The notes beneath the pieces were generated by a model. The model was not told the DNA's origin. It saw nothing but the letters and a program-made list of their open reading frames with translations, and did not search any database. A stretch of DNA of 64,000 nucleotides from Lotus japonicus (Eukaryota; Streptophyta; Magnoliopsida; Fabales; Fabaceae): NCBI RefSeq assembly GCF_012489685.1, contig NC_080043.1:30040743-30104742 (forward strand), written 5' to 3'. Positions within the stretch are counted from its first letter, which is position 1, and the number at the start of each line of letters is the position of its first letter. Position numbers and translations under genes: made by a program. Positions 32,496 through 42,999 of the stretch are shown here, piece by piece.

Positions 32496-33470
32496 ATGAT
32501 GATTGAGAAACACAGGTGCAAACTCTGCTTCAGAACCTTCTCTAATGGCAGAGCATTGGGTGGTCACATGAGGTCTCACATGATGCACCTACCGCTTCCA
32601 CCAAAACCGAACGAGTCACCACCACCGGCGACGATTCAACTCAGCTTTGAGGCCGAGTCAGCTTCATCTCCTTCTTCCTCCTTTGAAGAAAACAACAACA
32701 AGGGATCACTCTCGTATGTGTTGAGAGAGAAGCCGAAGCGGAATTTCCGGTTCTCGGATCCTGAGTTTTTCGATGCTGGGTCGGTGATCCTCCATCATGA
32801 CAGGGAAAGTGAGAGCGAGTCGTCCAGGAATCTGACTCGGAAACGATCCAAGCGGACTCGGATCGAATCGACTAGTTCGGCTTCGAACACCACCACGGAG
32901 GAGGATGTGGCGTTTTGTCTCATGATGCTGTCTCGTGATAAGTGGAAGAGAAAACATCATGAGCTAGTTCATGATGATGAAGATGAAGAAGACGATGAAG
33001 ATGAAGAAGAAGAAGAGGAAGAAGATGAAGATAGTGATGATGGCGATGAATCCGAGGAGGAAGAAGAGGTGAAGGTGACTACGAAGAAGGTGAGAGGAAG
33101 GTACAAATGCGAAACGTGTGACAAGACGTTTCGGTCGTACCAGGCATTGGGTGGACACAGAGCGAGTCACAAGAAGATCAAGGTAGTGAAAGAAGAAGAT
33201 CATGAAATTGAGAACAAGAATTTGGTGGTGGAGAAGAAGATTCACCAGTGTCCGGTTTGTTTTCGGATTTTTGGGTCGGGTCAGGCGCTGGGTGGGCACA
33301 AGAGAACCCATGTTACCGGGTCAGCGGCGGTGGTGACGGCGGCAGAGGTCAGGGTGGTTCCGGTTCTGAGTTCCCCGAAGTTTGGTGACAGTTTGATAGA
33401 TCTCAACCTCCCTGCTCCGTTGGATGAGGATGATGTTAGCCAGATCGACGACTCTGCGGTTTACTATTGA
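32496..33470 (+). CDS. ZAT-like C2H2 zinc-finger transcriptional repressor (324 aa, intronless)
   Basis: ATG 32496 is chosen; upstream in-frame sequence has no ATG. Three fingers: C8-H28 (RALGGH), about C204-H224 (QALGGH) and about C251-H271 (QALGGH), the same order as in the gene at 4695. A basic RKRSKR patch (about 115-120) is a likely nuclear signal, followed by a conserved Ala-Phe-Cys-Leu-Met-Met-Leu-Ser box (about 139-146) also present in the other gene. A long Asp/Glu run occupies about 160-190. An EAR repression motif (Leu-Ile-Asp-Leu-Asn-Leu-Pro) is near the C-terminus. It should act as a nuclear DNA-binding repressor. Compared with the first gene it lacks the degenerate second finger and the Asn-rich tail. 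The two may be diverged paralogs separated by transposon insertions; that is inference. Confidence 0.92.
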   Translation: MMIEKHRCKLCFRTFSNGRALGGHMRSHMMHLPLPPKPNESPPPATIQLSFEAESASSPSSSFEENNNKGSLSYVLREKPKRNFRFSDPEFFDAGSVILHHDRESESESSRNLTRKRSKRTRIESTSSASNTTTEEDVAFCLMMLSRDKWKRKHHELVHDDEDEEDDEDEEEEEEEDEDSDDGDESEEEEEVKVTTKKVRGRYKCETCDKTFRSYQALGGHRASHKKIKVVKEEDHEIENKNLVVEKKIHQCPVCFRIFGSGQALGGHKRTHVTGSAAVVTAAEVRVVPVLSSPKFGDSLIDLNLPAPLDEDDVSQIDDSAVYY

Positions 33471-33476
33471 ATGAAT

Positions 33477-33606
33477 CAGGGTTTCAAATTGCGGTCACAA
33501 TCACAGTTTTGGGCAGAGTCCCTACATCGGCATCATAATCATGGATGCTACATTTGTCAGCAATTCCGCGATGTATCGGCAACTGCAACTACAATTTAGA
33601 ACTTTG
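33477..33606. mobile_element. Small hAT-type MITE at the ZAT-like stop codon
   Basis: Ends read inward as CAGGGTTTCAAATTGCGG and CAAAGTTCTAAATTGTAG. Flanks gaatgaat (33469-33476) and ggatgaac (33607-33614) agree at 6 of 8 positions. The sequence resembles the MITE at 53375-53542. It would form the first part of the gene's 3' UTR. The TSD is imperfect, so the call is moderate. Confidence 0.5.
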
Positions 33607-35681
33607 GGATGAACAATAACAACTTTCTTTTTGACTAAGTATTGATCATTGATCAAATCAAAAGGTACAAAATTTTGGTTCTTTTTTTAGATTTGTTCAG
33701 CGAATCTGGCCATACATTTTACTCTACAGTTGTTATTATTTATATAATAATAATTTTATAATTTTTCTTAGGTTATTCTAACTGTAATTCAGTTCTATTA
33801 GGATTATGATGATGCTTTGTTTCTGTAAGATATTTTAGGGTTTGACTCTGTTAGAGCATCCGTTAATGGAGGAACTGAAGTTTTTAAGTTCAATCTGCCA
33901 TATTCATGTTTTGAAATTCTGTTTTTTTTTTAAAAATAATTTGCTGGTAGATTTCAGGTGTTCATTGATTTTTCTTTTTCTATTACTGTGATGTAGAGCA
34001 TGCGAGTTTTAGTGGGGTTTCAGCTTCCAAGCAAGTAACTGCTTTACCATTCATTGCTTGTGTTGTGAGTTATGAATATTAAATAGCAAAGTCATTCATA
34101 GGAAGTTGATCAACTTTCTTATTTTCTCAATAGAAAACTAACTTCCACTTCTGACCACCGGCATTGCACAGTTCATGGAGAAGAATATGTTTGTTTGTTT
34201 GTTTCATTACTTTATTTTTCCTCCCAAGGCATGGTGTTTTAAATATTTTCTCCTCTTTTCTTTTAGCAAAAAGAACACTTCTCTACCTCTAATAAGTAAT
34301 CTATCTGTTTGAGTGCATGTTTGAACACACCGTGAAAAACCACTGTGAATTAGAAGTTAAGATCACACTGAATAACAGTAAAAATTAAGAAAAGTTATTT
34401 TTATCCATTATAATTTTGGTTTATTATGATTTTACATTATGTATCCAAACATGACCTGATTCCTAAATAAAGTTGTTTCTAGCTTTTTCAAAGAGATATT
34501 GATTACTAGAGATGATCAGGTGAGTGAATCAGAAAATTTAATGGCTATAATAGCCTGGTTATTGAAAAAGATTTTCACTTTAATTTTCTTTTCCATTTTT
34601 GGGAAATCTGTAAAGGTAAATACAGAGAACAGAGCAAAAGCAAGCAGATCCCTTAATTTTCTCTAACTAGATAGATTAATTTGGCTGAGTTGGGCGTGAC
34701 TCAAGGTATCTAGCTGAGGCAGGCCTTTTGGTTCTTTATGGAAAACTTTCAGTCACGCTCATTAAATTTGTAATAAATGACATATGATCCTCCATCTCAT
34801 GCAATTGTTTTATTTTTATTTGATTTCATTTTGTGGGGCTTGGTGCATTAAGAGATCTTATTTGGTACTATTATGATTTAGACTTTAGTGGCTAGATTGC
34901 TGAGATTTCACTAGAAGTAATTCTGACTGGTTAACAACTAAAACAGAATAGAAAAGAAACTATAAAGTGTGAAATTGTGGTTAGATAGAACTACTATTTA
35001 TATGCAAAATTGCCTTTCAAAAAGTAGGACACTAGCTAGCAGCTACTGGCTACCTCTATCATTAGTCATGACACTTCTTTGAGTGGTGATACTATCTCAT
35101 GTCTAGTTTATATACACTTATGGCAAGTAGTAAGAATTAATAACACTCATTTCAGGGCTTTTGCCCCATGAATATAAAAAAAAAAAAAGAATAATAATAA
35201 CACTCATTTCAGTACTCTTTGTCAACATTTTCCTTTAAATTACTTGAAATACATGTAGTTACATTATATTGGAAGTGGGTGGGATAAAATATTGAATTTC
35301 ATTTTACTAACATATTGGTTACTCCCTACACTCAGCAAGCATCATCTTCTACTTGGACTCTATCACATATTTACATGAATGTGTATTTGTAGCAAACAAT
35401 TTTTTGAAATATAATGTAGCCTCACGGTTGATCGTAAATTGCATAACATTTACCTAATTGCGTAATTTTTAAACATTATTCAAAATTATGAGAACAATTT
35501 AATACACGGAAAATATTGCGTGATATTTAGTGAATTTCAGAAAGAAAAAAAAGAGAGAATAACATTTACATATCACCAATTCTACTTACGTACAAAAACC
35601 TATATACCTACTTTTTGTAATATAGGGATTGAAATTGCAATTCTATATAAATTCAGTAGGTATGTGTAAAAGTTATCCATT
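33607..35681. other. Intergenic; one possible small MITE
   Basis: At 34311-34455, gtgcatgtttgaacaca and its near-complement tgtatccaaacatgac could be the ends of a small MITE. TSD unclear. The remainder is AT-rich with no gene. Confidence 0.35.
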
Positions 35682-36108
35682 AAATGAATTTGGATTTTTT
35701 TTTATAAGCAAAGAAATATATTGATATGAAGTACAAGGGGTACTCCAACCCAATACAAGAAGGAAAGAGAAAGAAGCAATAACAGAAAAGGTGAATAAAA
35801 AATTACAGCTCAAGTGACCACTTTGACTACCCCTTGGAAGCATGGCTAAATTAAGAAATGCCTCATTAAAACCTTACTAGGAAAACCCCCTTGGGAAAAA
35901 CCTAGTAAGGAAAAAGAGTACATACTTAATAAACTTAATAAGCCTAGAGGAGCCACCAAGAGGTATATACAAACAGCATATAAGTCCTTGATCAAAAAAT
36001 TCCTCCATCAAATATGCTCTCCACTAATAGTGCTGTAACACAAGCCAGAGAAACATATGCACATAGCACCCACGGATCCTAGGCCAGCACATTTACCATT
36101 TGTGTTTA

Positions 36109-39100
36109 TCATATCAACTTTAAGCACTCCCCTGGATTGGATCTCCAATCATACCATGTGTATCTGAAACCTTCAACCTTGGCCTTTAGCCATTGCCACG
36201 ACTTCACTTGAATTAGCTCCAATATATTCCCAAGTTCCAGTGTTGCATCTTGGAAAATAATCCTGTTGCGCATAGTCCATATAGTCCAAGTAGCTGCCAG
36301 CCAAATAGCCAATTCACCAGCTTGTTGTGACTTAGGCCTTCCACTCATTGGAAATTGGAGAAAATGCTCTCTTGGTGTAGCAGGCAGCACCGCATCAAGA
36401 CCTCTCCAGGCGTAGCAAAGGTACCAAATGCTTAAAGAGATTGGACATGAAAAAAATAAATGCCTGCTTGTTTCCCCTGTTTGATGGCACAGTGGACATA
36501 GCAGATCATCTTCAGTTCCCAGCACTTGTCTTCTGAATAGATTGTCCCTCGTTGGCACACGATTCTGGACCATTCTCCAAGCGAAAGCACGAACATGAGA
36601 AGGTGCAGGTACAGACCAGATCGACGCCAAGACTGAGTCACGCTCACCCAATTCTTTTTCCTGCAAAAACAGATAAGAGGAATTAACTGAATATACACCA
36701 GCCCCTTCAAGGCTCCATGTCCACTTGTCAGGCCTAGCCTCCACCAAGCTCACATACCTCACTTCCTCCAATAATTCCATCAGCCACATTCGCTCCCTCC
36801 CCTGTAAATTCCTTCTCCATTTAAATTCCCAATTCCATTCCCCGTTACTCCATGTACCCATGTTCTTCACACTACACCATTTCTGTTTTGATAAATTAAA
36901 CAATCTATGGAACCGAGATTCCAATGGTTGATTCCCCACCCACTTCTCAATCCAAAACAGTGTATCATTGCCTTCCATTACTGTCTTTTGGATCGCAGCT
37001 CCAAACCAATCCCAACCATCCATCAAGCAAGCTGATTTAATGTCCCTCCACCATGGGGATCCCCCTTGCATCTCACACCTTGCTTTTATTACTTTGCACC
37101 ATAAGCAATTCGGCTCATTCAGAAATTTCCATTGCCATTTGCCGAGCAATGCCATATTAAACAGCCGCCAATCCTTTAACCCCAACCCTCCATACTCCTT
37201 TGGCAAACACACCTCCTCCCACTTCACCCAAGCAATTTTGTTCTCATTATCCGTACCACCCCACAGAAAATTACGCATAATACTTGTGCATATTTTAAGC
37301 ACCCCTGCAGGAATCTTAAAGAAGGAGAGGAAGAAAAGAGGTATTGCAGACAACACACTTTGGATGAGACATATTCGCCCACCAAATGATATATGCTTCT
37401 GCTTCCATGCTGACAATTTACCTCTTAATTTATTGATAATCGGCTCCCACATCATAAGTGAATTTAGTCTTCCACCAACAGGCATGCCCAAATATGTAAA
37501 AGGGACCTCCATCAACTTACAGTGTAATACAGCAGCATATCTTCTCAAACTTCCTCTATCCACCGCTATACCTGTGAGCTTGCTTTTGTGGAAATTTACT
37601 TTGAGACCCGAGGCCATCTCAAAGCAACGCAATACACATTTTAATACTTCTACATTTTGTTCGGTCGCCCTACCAATAAAGATAGTATCGTCAGCAAACT
37701 GTAACATAGAAACTTCCAAGTCACTGTCCCTTCCAAATTTGAATCCTTCAAACCTGGCTAACGATAGTGCATTACGAAACAAACCACTTAATCCTTCTGC
37801 CACAATTAAGAATAAGAAAGGGGCAAGAGGATCTCCCTGTCTCAAACCCTTACCCATCCTAAACTCCTCACATGGGCTTCCATTCACCAAGACAGATACA
37901 GTAGCAGATTGGAGGCAATTTTGGATCCAATGAATCCATTTATCACTGAATTGCATTCTCTTCATCATGTAGGACAGAAACTCCCAACTTACCGAGTCGT
38001 ACGCCTTTTCATAATCAACTTTGAAGATCAAAGTTGGGTTCTTTGCCTTCTTTGCTGCACTTATGGTTTCATTCACTACTACCACACTTTCCAGCATACT
38101 ACGACCGCCCAAGAAAGCATATTGGTTTTCATGGATCACTTGGGGTAGAACCATTTTCAGTCGGTTCGCAAGAATCTTGGAAACAACTTTATATATACAT
38201 CCAATGAGTGAAATTGGTCTAAAATCATTCAGACTTAAAGGAGAGCTCACCTTTGGAATTAAAGCAATAAATGAAGCATTACTGCCTTTGGGCCACACTC
38301 CCTTATTCCAGAAATCCTCAAGCACCCGATGGAAATCCTCCTTAATCAATTCCCAAAACTTCTGAATAAATTTGAAATTAAATCCATCAGGCCCCGGGCT
38401 TTTGTCCCCGCCACATTCCCACACTGCCTCCTTTACTTCTTCCATCCCAAACCGCCCTGTTAGCAATTCATTATCAGCATCTGAAATTGATTTGAATGTA
38501 ACCCCATCCAATCGCAGCCAAGTTCCATTTAAATCCATGAAGCGTTGCTCAAAATATCTTTTCACCTCTGATTTAATTAATTGTGGATCCTCCACCCAGC
38601 TGTCGTCGATCATCAACCCCAAGATTGAGTTTGTGCGCCTCCTCCAATTAATAAGAGAATGAAAATACTTTGTATTTTGATCCCCCTCTTTGAGCCATCG
38701 TGATCTGGATTTCTGATAAAGAAGTGACTCATGAAGCCGTAAGACACTCCAAAACTCATCTAGCAACCGCTTTCTCTCATTATTTTCCTCCTCCGACAAC
38801 CCCTCTTCCTCTTCTTTACGGTCTAACTCATTCAGTTTCTGTACAGCCACATCCCTTCTGCTCCTAAGATCGCCGAAAACCTCTTTATTCCACCCTTTCA
38901 GTTTCACTTTCATATGTTTCAGTTTTTCCTTGAGCACATACGCTCCCCACCCTGAAAACTGATTCTCACCCCAAGCCTGCTTCACAAAACTCACAAACCT
39001 TGTGTCCTGGAACCAACAATTCATCACACGAAAAGGTTTAGGCCCCCAATCAGTTATTTTGCTCCTCAATAACAATGGGCAGTGGTCTGATATGTCTCTA

Positions 39101-39768
39101 TTGAGGCCCAGTACAGAGCAATTAGGCCAGAATGCAATCCAATCCGGGGAGACAAGAAACCTGTCAATACGGCTTTGTGCACGACCATTAGGCCTACACC
39201 ATGTGAACTTCCTTCCTGCAAGTGGTAGGTCCAACATCTCCATGCTTTCAATAAAATTATTGAACTCAAACATTTCCCTTCTCTGTGAACTTACCCCCAT
39301 TGCCACCCCTCTTCTTTCATCTTCCTCCCTTACTGAATTGAAATCTCCCCCAACACACCAGATTGTGGAGCTGCTCCTTCTTTTCCAATCTAGCAACTCT
39401 TCCCACATCCTTCTTTTTCCCTCAATATGGCAAGAGGAATAAACATTCACAATCACTGAACTTACTGTCATATCACCCCATACACCAACTAGGCCCAAAA
39501 AACCATTGCCAATCACAAATTCCTATAACTTAAATATACCTTGTTTCCATATGCAAAGGATGCCGCCTCCTCTATTGATAGACGGGACCATTTTCCATTC
39601 GAATTCAGTATCCCCCCAGATTTGAGAACATAAGCTTGCATCCACTGTTTCCAATTTAGTCTCTTGGATACATATCAATTCCACCTGCTGTTGTAGTACC
39701 AGTTCCCTGATTACTCTCCTTTTCAACCTGCTGCCCAAACCTCTAACATTGTAGGACATTATCTTCAT
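36109..39768 (-). pseudogene. LINE ORF2: endonuclease/reverse transcriptase with one nonsense codon
   Basis: ATG at 39766-39768 and end at 36109, 1220 codons including an in-frame TAG at 39523-39525, which cuts after residue 81 inside the endonuclease. Everything else stays in frame. The N-terminus has the apurinic-endonuclease pattern (Tyr-Asn-Val-Arg-Gly, Gln-Glu-Thr-Lys, later Gly-Asp-Phe-Asn and Ser-Asp-His). The RT has the Phe-Ala-Asp-Asp box near 37690. Near the C-terminus is a zf-RVT Cys-x2-Cys...His...Cys block (about 36450-36500). An ATG-less restart after the stop would give 1135 codons that lack the start of the endonuclease, so target-primed integration by this copy is unlikely. 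RT itself is intact. Confidence 0.88.
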
Positions 39769-41939
39769 AATGACACAACTTCTGCCCCATTTGGTTCACC
39801 ATTCGCCTGAACCTGTGCCTCCTCTGCATCCCTTTGCTCCATTGCAATTAATCTGCTAATGATTTCTGCTTCACTCCCTACGGCAGTAACCCCAAACTCT
39901 TTTCCCAGCGCCCATATTTTCCTTGCTTCTGATTCAACATTCCTCAGCCAAAAGGATCTATTGCAATTCTTAATCCCTGACTCTGCCACAGAGCTGCAAT
40001 TTGAGTGCATAGCGGCTCTAAATTGTCTCCTTTCTGCTGCATTCATCTTTGCTACCGAGATGGATCCCGGCGTTCCAATCCTCTGAAGTCTAGGTGTGCC
40101 TCCATCACGACTCAACAGCATCACGGGCCTTTTATTTACCACCGCTTCACCTTGGGAATTTCGGGCAGTATCTGCGGTTGAGTCTCTTGCTGGATCATCT
40201 AGGTTGGATGGTCTTTCATTCCTCACGCCACTGTCAAAAGAATTATCAGGGTTGGAATTTTCCCCCAATAATTGATTTTCCTCAGCCATAGGTTCCTCTG
40301 GATCATTAATCTCCTCGTTAGTTTGTCCAGTAGCACACAGATCCTGGTTTGGGTCCCCAATTGGTAATGGGATGTTTCTTGTTGGGCCAATTATTTGGGC
40401 TGCCAACCCATTCAACATCTGATCTGTTGTAGACTCAATATTCCCAATATTCCCCACATTCACCTCGCACATGTCATTCTCCTCAATTGCTTTTCCACTG
40501 CCAGTAGGGCCCACAAAGGAGTTAATATTCCCATCCTCTGTCTCGTTCTCCGGATCTCCTAACTGCCTAATCATTGCCGTTGCAATTTGATTTTCCTTAC
40601 CATTCTTGGTATTCCCAGGATTATTGCTATCCCCAAGGGAGTAATTAAATGCATCTTGGTACTCCCGATGACCATCGTTCTCCCCTAGATCCGAACGGCC
40701 AGCCTCACCGTCTCCTTCCGACGGTTCTGAAAAATTCACGCCGGCATTCAGGGACCATCCCGAGTTTGCATCGTCCTCGTCTTCTACCTCCTCAACACAG
40801 CAGCACGTATACCCGCCACACAGCTCCTCCATGATTCTGATAGTATACGTAACTCCATTCACCAAAATCTTTCGTGGCAGAGATATCAATTCCAAGGCTG
40901 TCGTTCTCACCTGAACCCTGGCATACTCCAACTTCTCAAACTGGCATGTTTTCTCATCCACTTTCACAACGTTGCCTACTGGAAGTAAAATGTGACTGAG
41001 GCATTCCATCGTCCACATATTCAGCGGGATCCCCGAGCATCTAACCCAAGTTATTCTGCTCACCGGGGCTACCATGGGACTCCAAGGTTTGATATCTTCC
41101 ACATGTTCCTTCAACCATTCCTCCGATCCCTGCAATATTTCCTCAAGCGCTTCGCCTTCTGGTCCAGTAATTAGCACCTGGTCATCTCCCATATGCCTAA
41201 TTTGTATTGTGTTATGCCCCTCCAGTAAGAATGCATCCTGCAGCACAGAAACCATCTCTAAATTTTTTATTGTTCCCACCTTGCTCCTCAAGAGCCACTC
41301 CTCCCCCTTAGGTATTTTTGGGCCACACCACAATTCCAATCCTGCCATCGCCTTATTTCCTTCTGTGTTTGCAGTCTCTGATTTTCCACCATTTCTCTCC
41401 TTGTGTTTTGAAGTCCCTTTGATCACAGCCTGGGCATATGAATGATGACGGGTTCTGCCGCTTTTGACGATCCCACGCTCGTCACCTTCTCTCCGTCGCA
41501 TCTGCTCATCCACCTTTCTCCTCGCCCTGGCGTCAAATTGTGGCTTTTCACCCTTAGTGTATTTTGATAAGTTCACCTGAATCTTTGTTGCACCAATCAC
41601 TATCTGACCAAGTCTTTTCTCCAATCCCGCTGGGTCCTTGACATCAAGAAAGCGAGCAAATCCGAATCTCCTCCCTTTCCAATCCCTCTTGAGTGGGATG
41701 TATACCTCCCAAACCTTGTCATACCGTTGAAATATAATCCACATAGCCTCCTCACCAAAGCTATCCGGAAATTGTGAAAAGAAGAATGTAGTGATACGTC
41801 CACCAAGCCGTTTGCCATGTACTCTTATCCATCCTTCATCATTGTTTTGTCCTGGATTGGTTTGACTCCTACCCGCGTACCCATTCCTCTCCCAGACTCT
41901 CGTGTTTGCACTCTTTCTCTCTCTAGTTTTCTCTCTCAT
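39765..41939 (-). CDS. LINE ORF1: RNA-binding protein (724 aa)
   Basis: The ATG is at 41937-41939 and the TGA at 39765-39767, with no internal stop. Residues about 50-130 form an RRM-like domain (Thr-Thr-Phe-Phe-Phe ... Lys-Gly-Arg-Arg-Phe-Gly-Phe-Ala-Arg-Phe). A second region at about 200-370 matches the DUF4283-type domain of plant retroelement proteins. The C-terminal half is acidic and Asn-rich with a final Arg/Ala-rich helix. It is expected to bind the LINE RNA in the ribonucleoprotein. Its stop codon overlaps the ORF2 start (ATGA), suggesting translation of ORF2 by reinitiation. Confidence 0.85.
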   Translation of the reverse strand: MREKTRERKSANTRVWERNGYAGRSQTNPGQNNDEGWIRVHGKRLGGRITTFFFSQFPDSFGEEAMWIIFQRYDKVWEVYIPLKRDWKGRRFGFARFLDVKDPAGLEKRLGQIVIGATKIQVNLSKYTKGEKPQFDARARRKVDEQMRRREGDERGIVKSGRTRHHSYAQAVIKGTSKHKERNGGKSETANTEGNKAMAGLELWCGPKIPKGEEWLLRSKVGTIKNLEMVSVLQDAFLLEGHNTIQIRHMGDDQVLITGPEGEALEEILQGSEEWLKEHVEDIKPWSPMVAPVSRITWVRCSGIPLNMWTMECLSHILLPVGNVVKVDEKTCQFEKLEYARVQVRTTALELISLPRKILVNGVTYTIRIMEELCGGYTCCCVEEVEDEDDANSGWSLNAGVNFSEPSEGDGEAGRSDLGENDGHREYQDAFNYSLGDSNNPGNTKNGKENQIATAMIRQLGDPENETEDGNINSFVGPTGSGKAIEENDMCEVNVGNIGNIESTTDQMLNGLAAQIIGPTRNIPLPIGDPNQDLCATGQTNEEINDPEEPMAEENQLLGENSNPDNSFDSGVRNERPSNLDDPARDSTADTARNSQGEAVVNKRPVMLLSRDGGTPRLQRIGTPGSISVAKMNAAERRQFRAAMHSNCSSVAESGIKNCNRSFWLRNVESEARKIWALGKEFGVTAVGSEAEIISRLIAMEQRDAEEAQVQANGEPNGAEVVSL

Positions 41940-42330
41940 GTTTCCTCAAATGAATTTGGATTTGATTATGAATATAGGTGTAGGTATGATATCAGCACTT
42001 TATCTTCTCAAATAAATAACTCATTTCAAAATGGTCAACTCAGCCACTATAATCCATCACAATTTGAAAGATTTTTTAATTTCCTTTAAATTTAAGTGAT
42101 ATATTTATAGTCATGTGATTTGGGTAAAAAAAAAATCAAATGGACACTGAATGATGTGTTTTAGTTTTCAATACATTGTGATTTGAATTCAATATATATA
42201 TGTGATTTTTATTTATAGTTTGAAGTTATGGACATTGTGATTTGAATTCAATTTTTCATAATATTATGTATTTAAAAAAAATATTATGTAGTTCATACAA
42301 GCTTAAGGACAATTCAACCGTTCAATCTTA

Positions 42331-42923
42331 GGGCGAGTTTGGTACGCCATATTAGATATGATATTATGAGCTTATATGGATTCGTCAATTATTTGGTGCT
42401 AACATTATATTGTATAAGTTTATACATCAATTCCCTCTTATACATTAAAATGATGGATTATTTAATTCACCTTATAGATGATGTATAAGACATGATAAGA
42501 ATGTGAGGTATAAGTCACCGCAACCCACCACCATTGTCACCACACCACCCTCCACCATCCCCACCACCATCACCATTATCATCACCAACACTTCCAACCC
42601 CACTGTCGCTGCCACTCTAACCACCACTCAGCATCACCGCTGCCACCTCTATAGCGACCACCACCCTCCATCACCGCCATCGCCATTTTCGTAGCCACCT
42701 CGACTGCCACTGTCATCTTTACCACCCACTAACACCATCTTCATTTCTATAATATGTATAATTCTTTAATATTTCATGAAACATAAGTTATATTAATTTA
42801 AACGAAATGATAAGCTATACAGTGTATGACCAAACGTTATATAGTATTAAAATTTTACTAAGCCTAATACTATTTGGTCTTATATTATCAGGTCTTATAT
42901 TATACAACATATCAAATAAACCC
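42331..42923. mobile_element. Tourist-like MITE, TSD TTA, with CCA-rich interior
   Basis: Ends read inward as GGGCGAGTTTGGTACG and GGGTTTATTTGATATG (imperfect). TTA flanks both sides (42328-42330, 42924-42926). Long AT-rich subterminal parts surround a CCA-rich tract at 42515-42740, like that at 2990-3490. No coding. Confidence 0.6.
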
Positions 42924-42999
42924 TTAAATAATTAAGTTCCCTTATTAGTTCGATCACCACTTAGTTTTAAAATTCATGTGCGCAACCCTTTAGTACATC

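Larger units (their letters stand above)
35698..41947 (-). mobile_element. L1-like LINE, nearly full length, with 16-bp TSD
   Basis: The target duplication aaatgaatttggattt is at 35682-35697 (overlapping the tail) and 41948-41963. The element is on the minus strand, with two ORFs and a 3' UTR (36108-35698) ending in a short A-tail. Only eight bases precede the ORF1 ATG, so either the 5' UTR is lost by slight 5' truncation or it is extremely short. One nonsense codon in ORF2 disables this copy. The perfect TSD indicates a fairly recent insertion. Confidence 0.9.

Noticed and set aside
36968..37933. 321-codon open frame on the plus strand opposite LINE ORF2
   Set aside because: It mirrors the ORF2 reverse transcriptase on the other strand and has no domain or start context; it is a shadow of the minus-strand frame. 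The same applies to the other plus-strand frames at 38021-39442.
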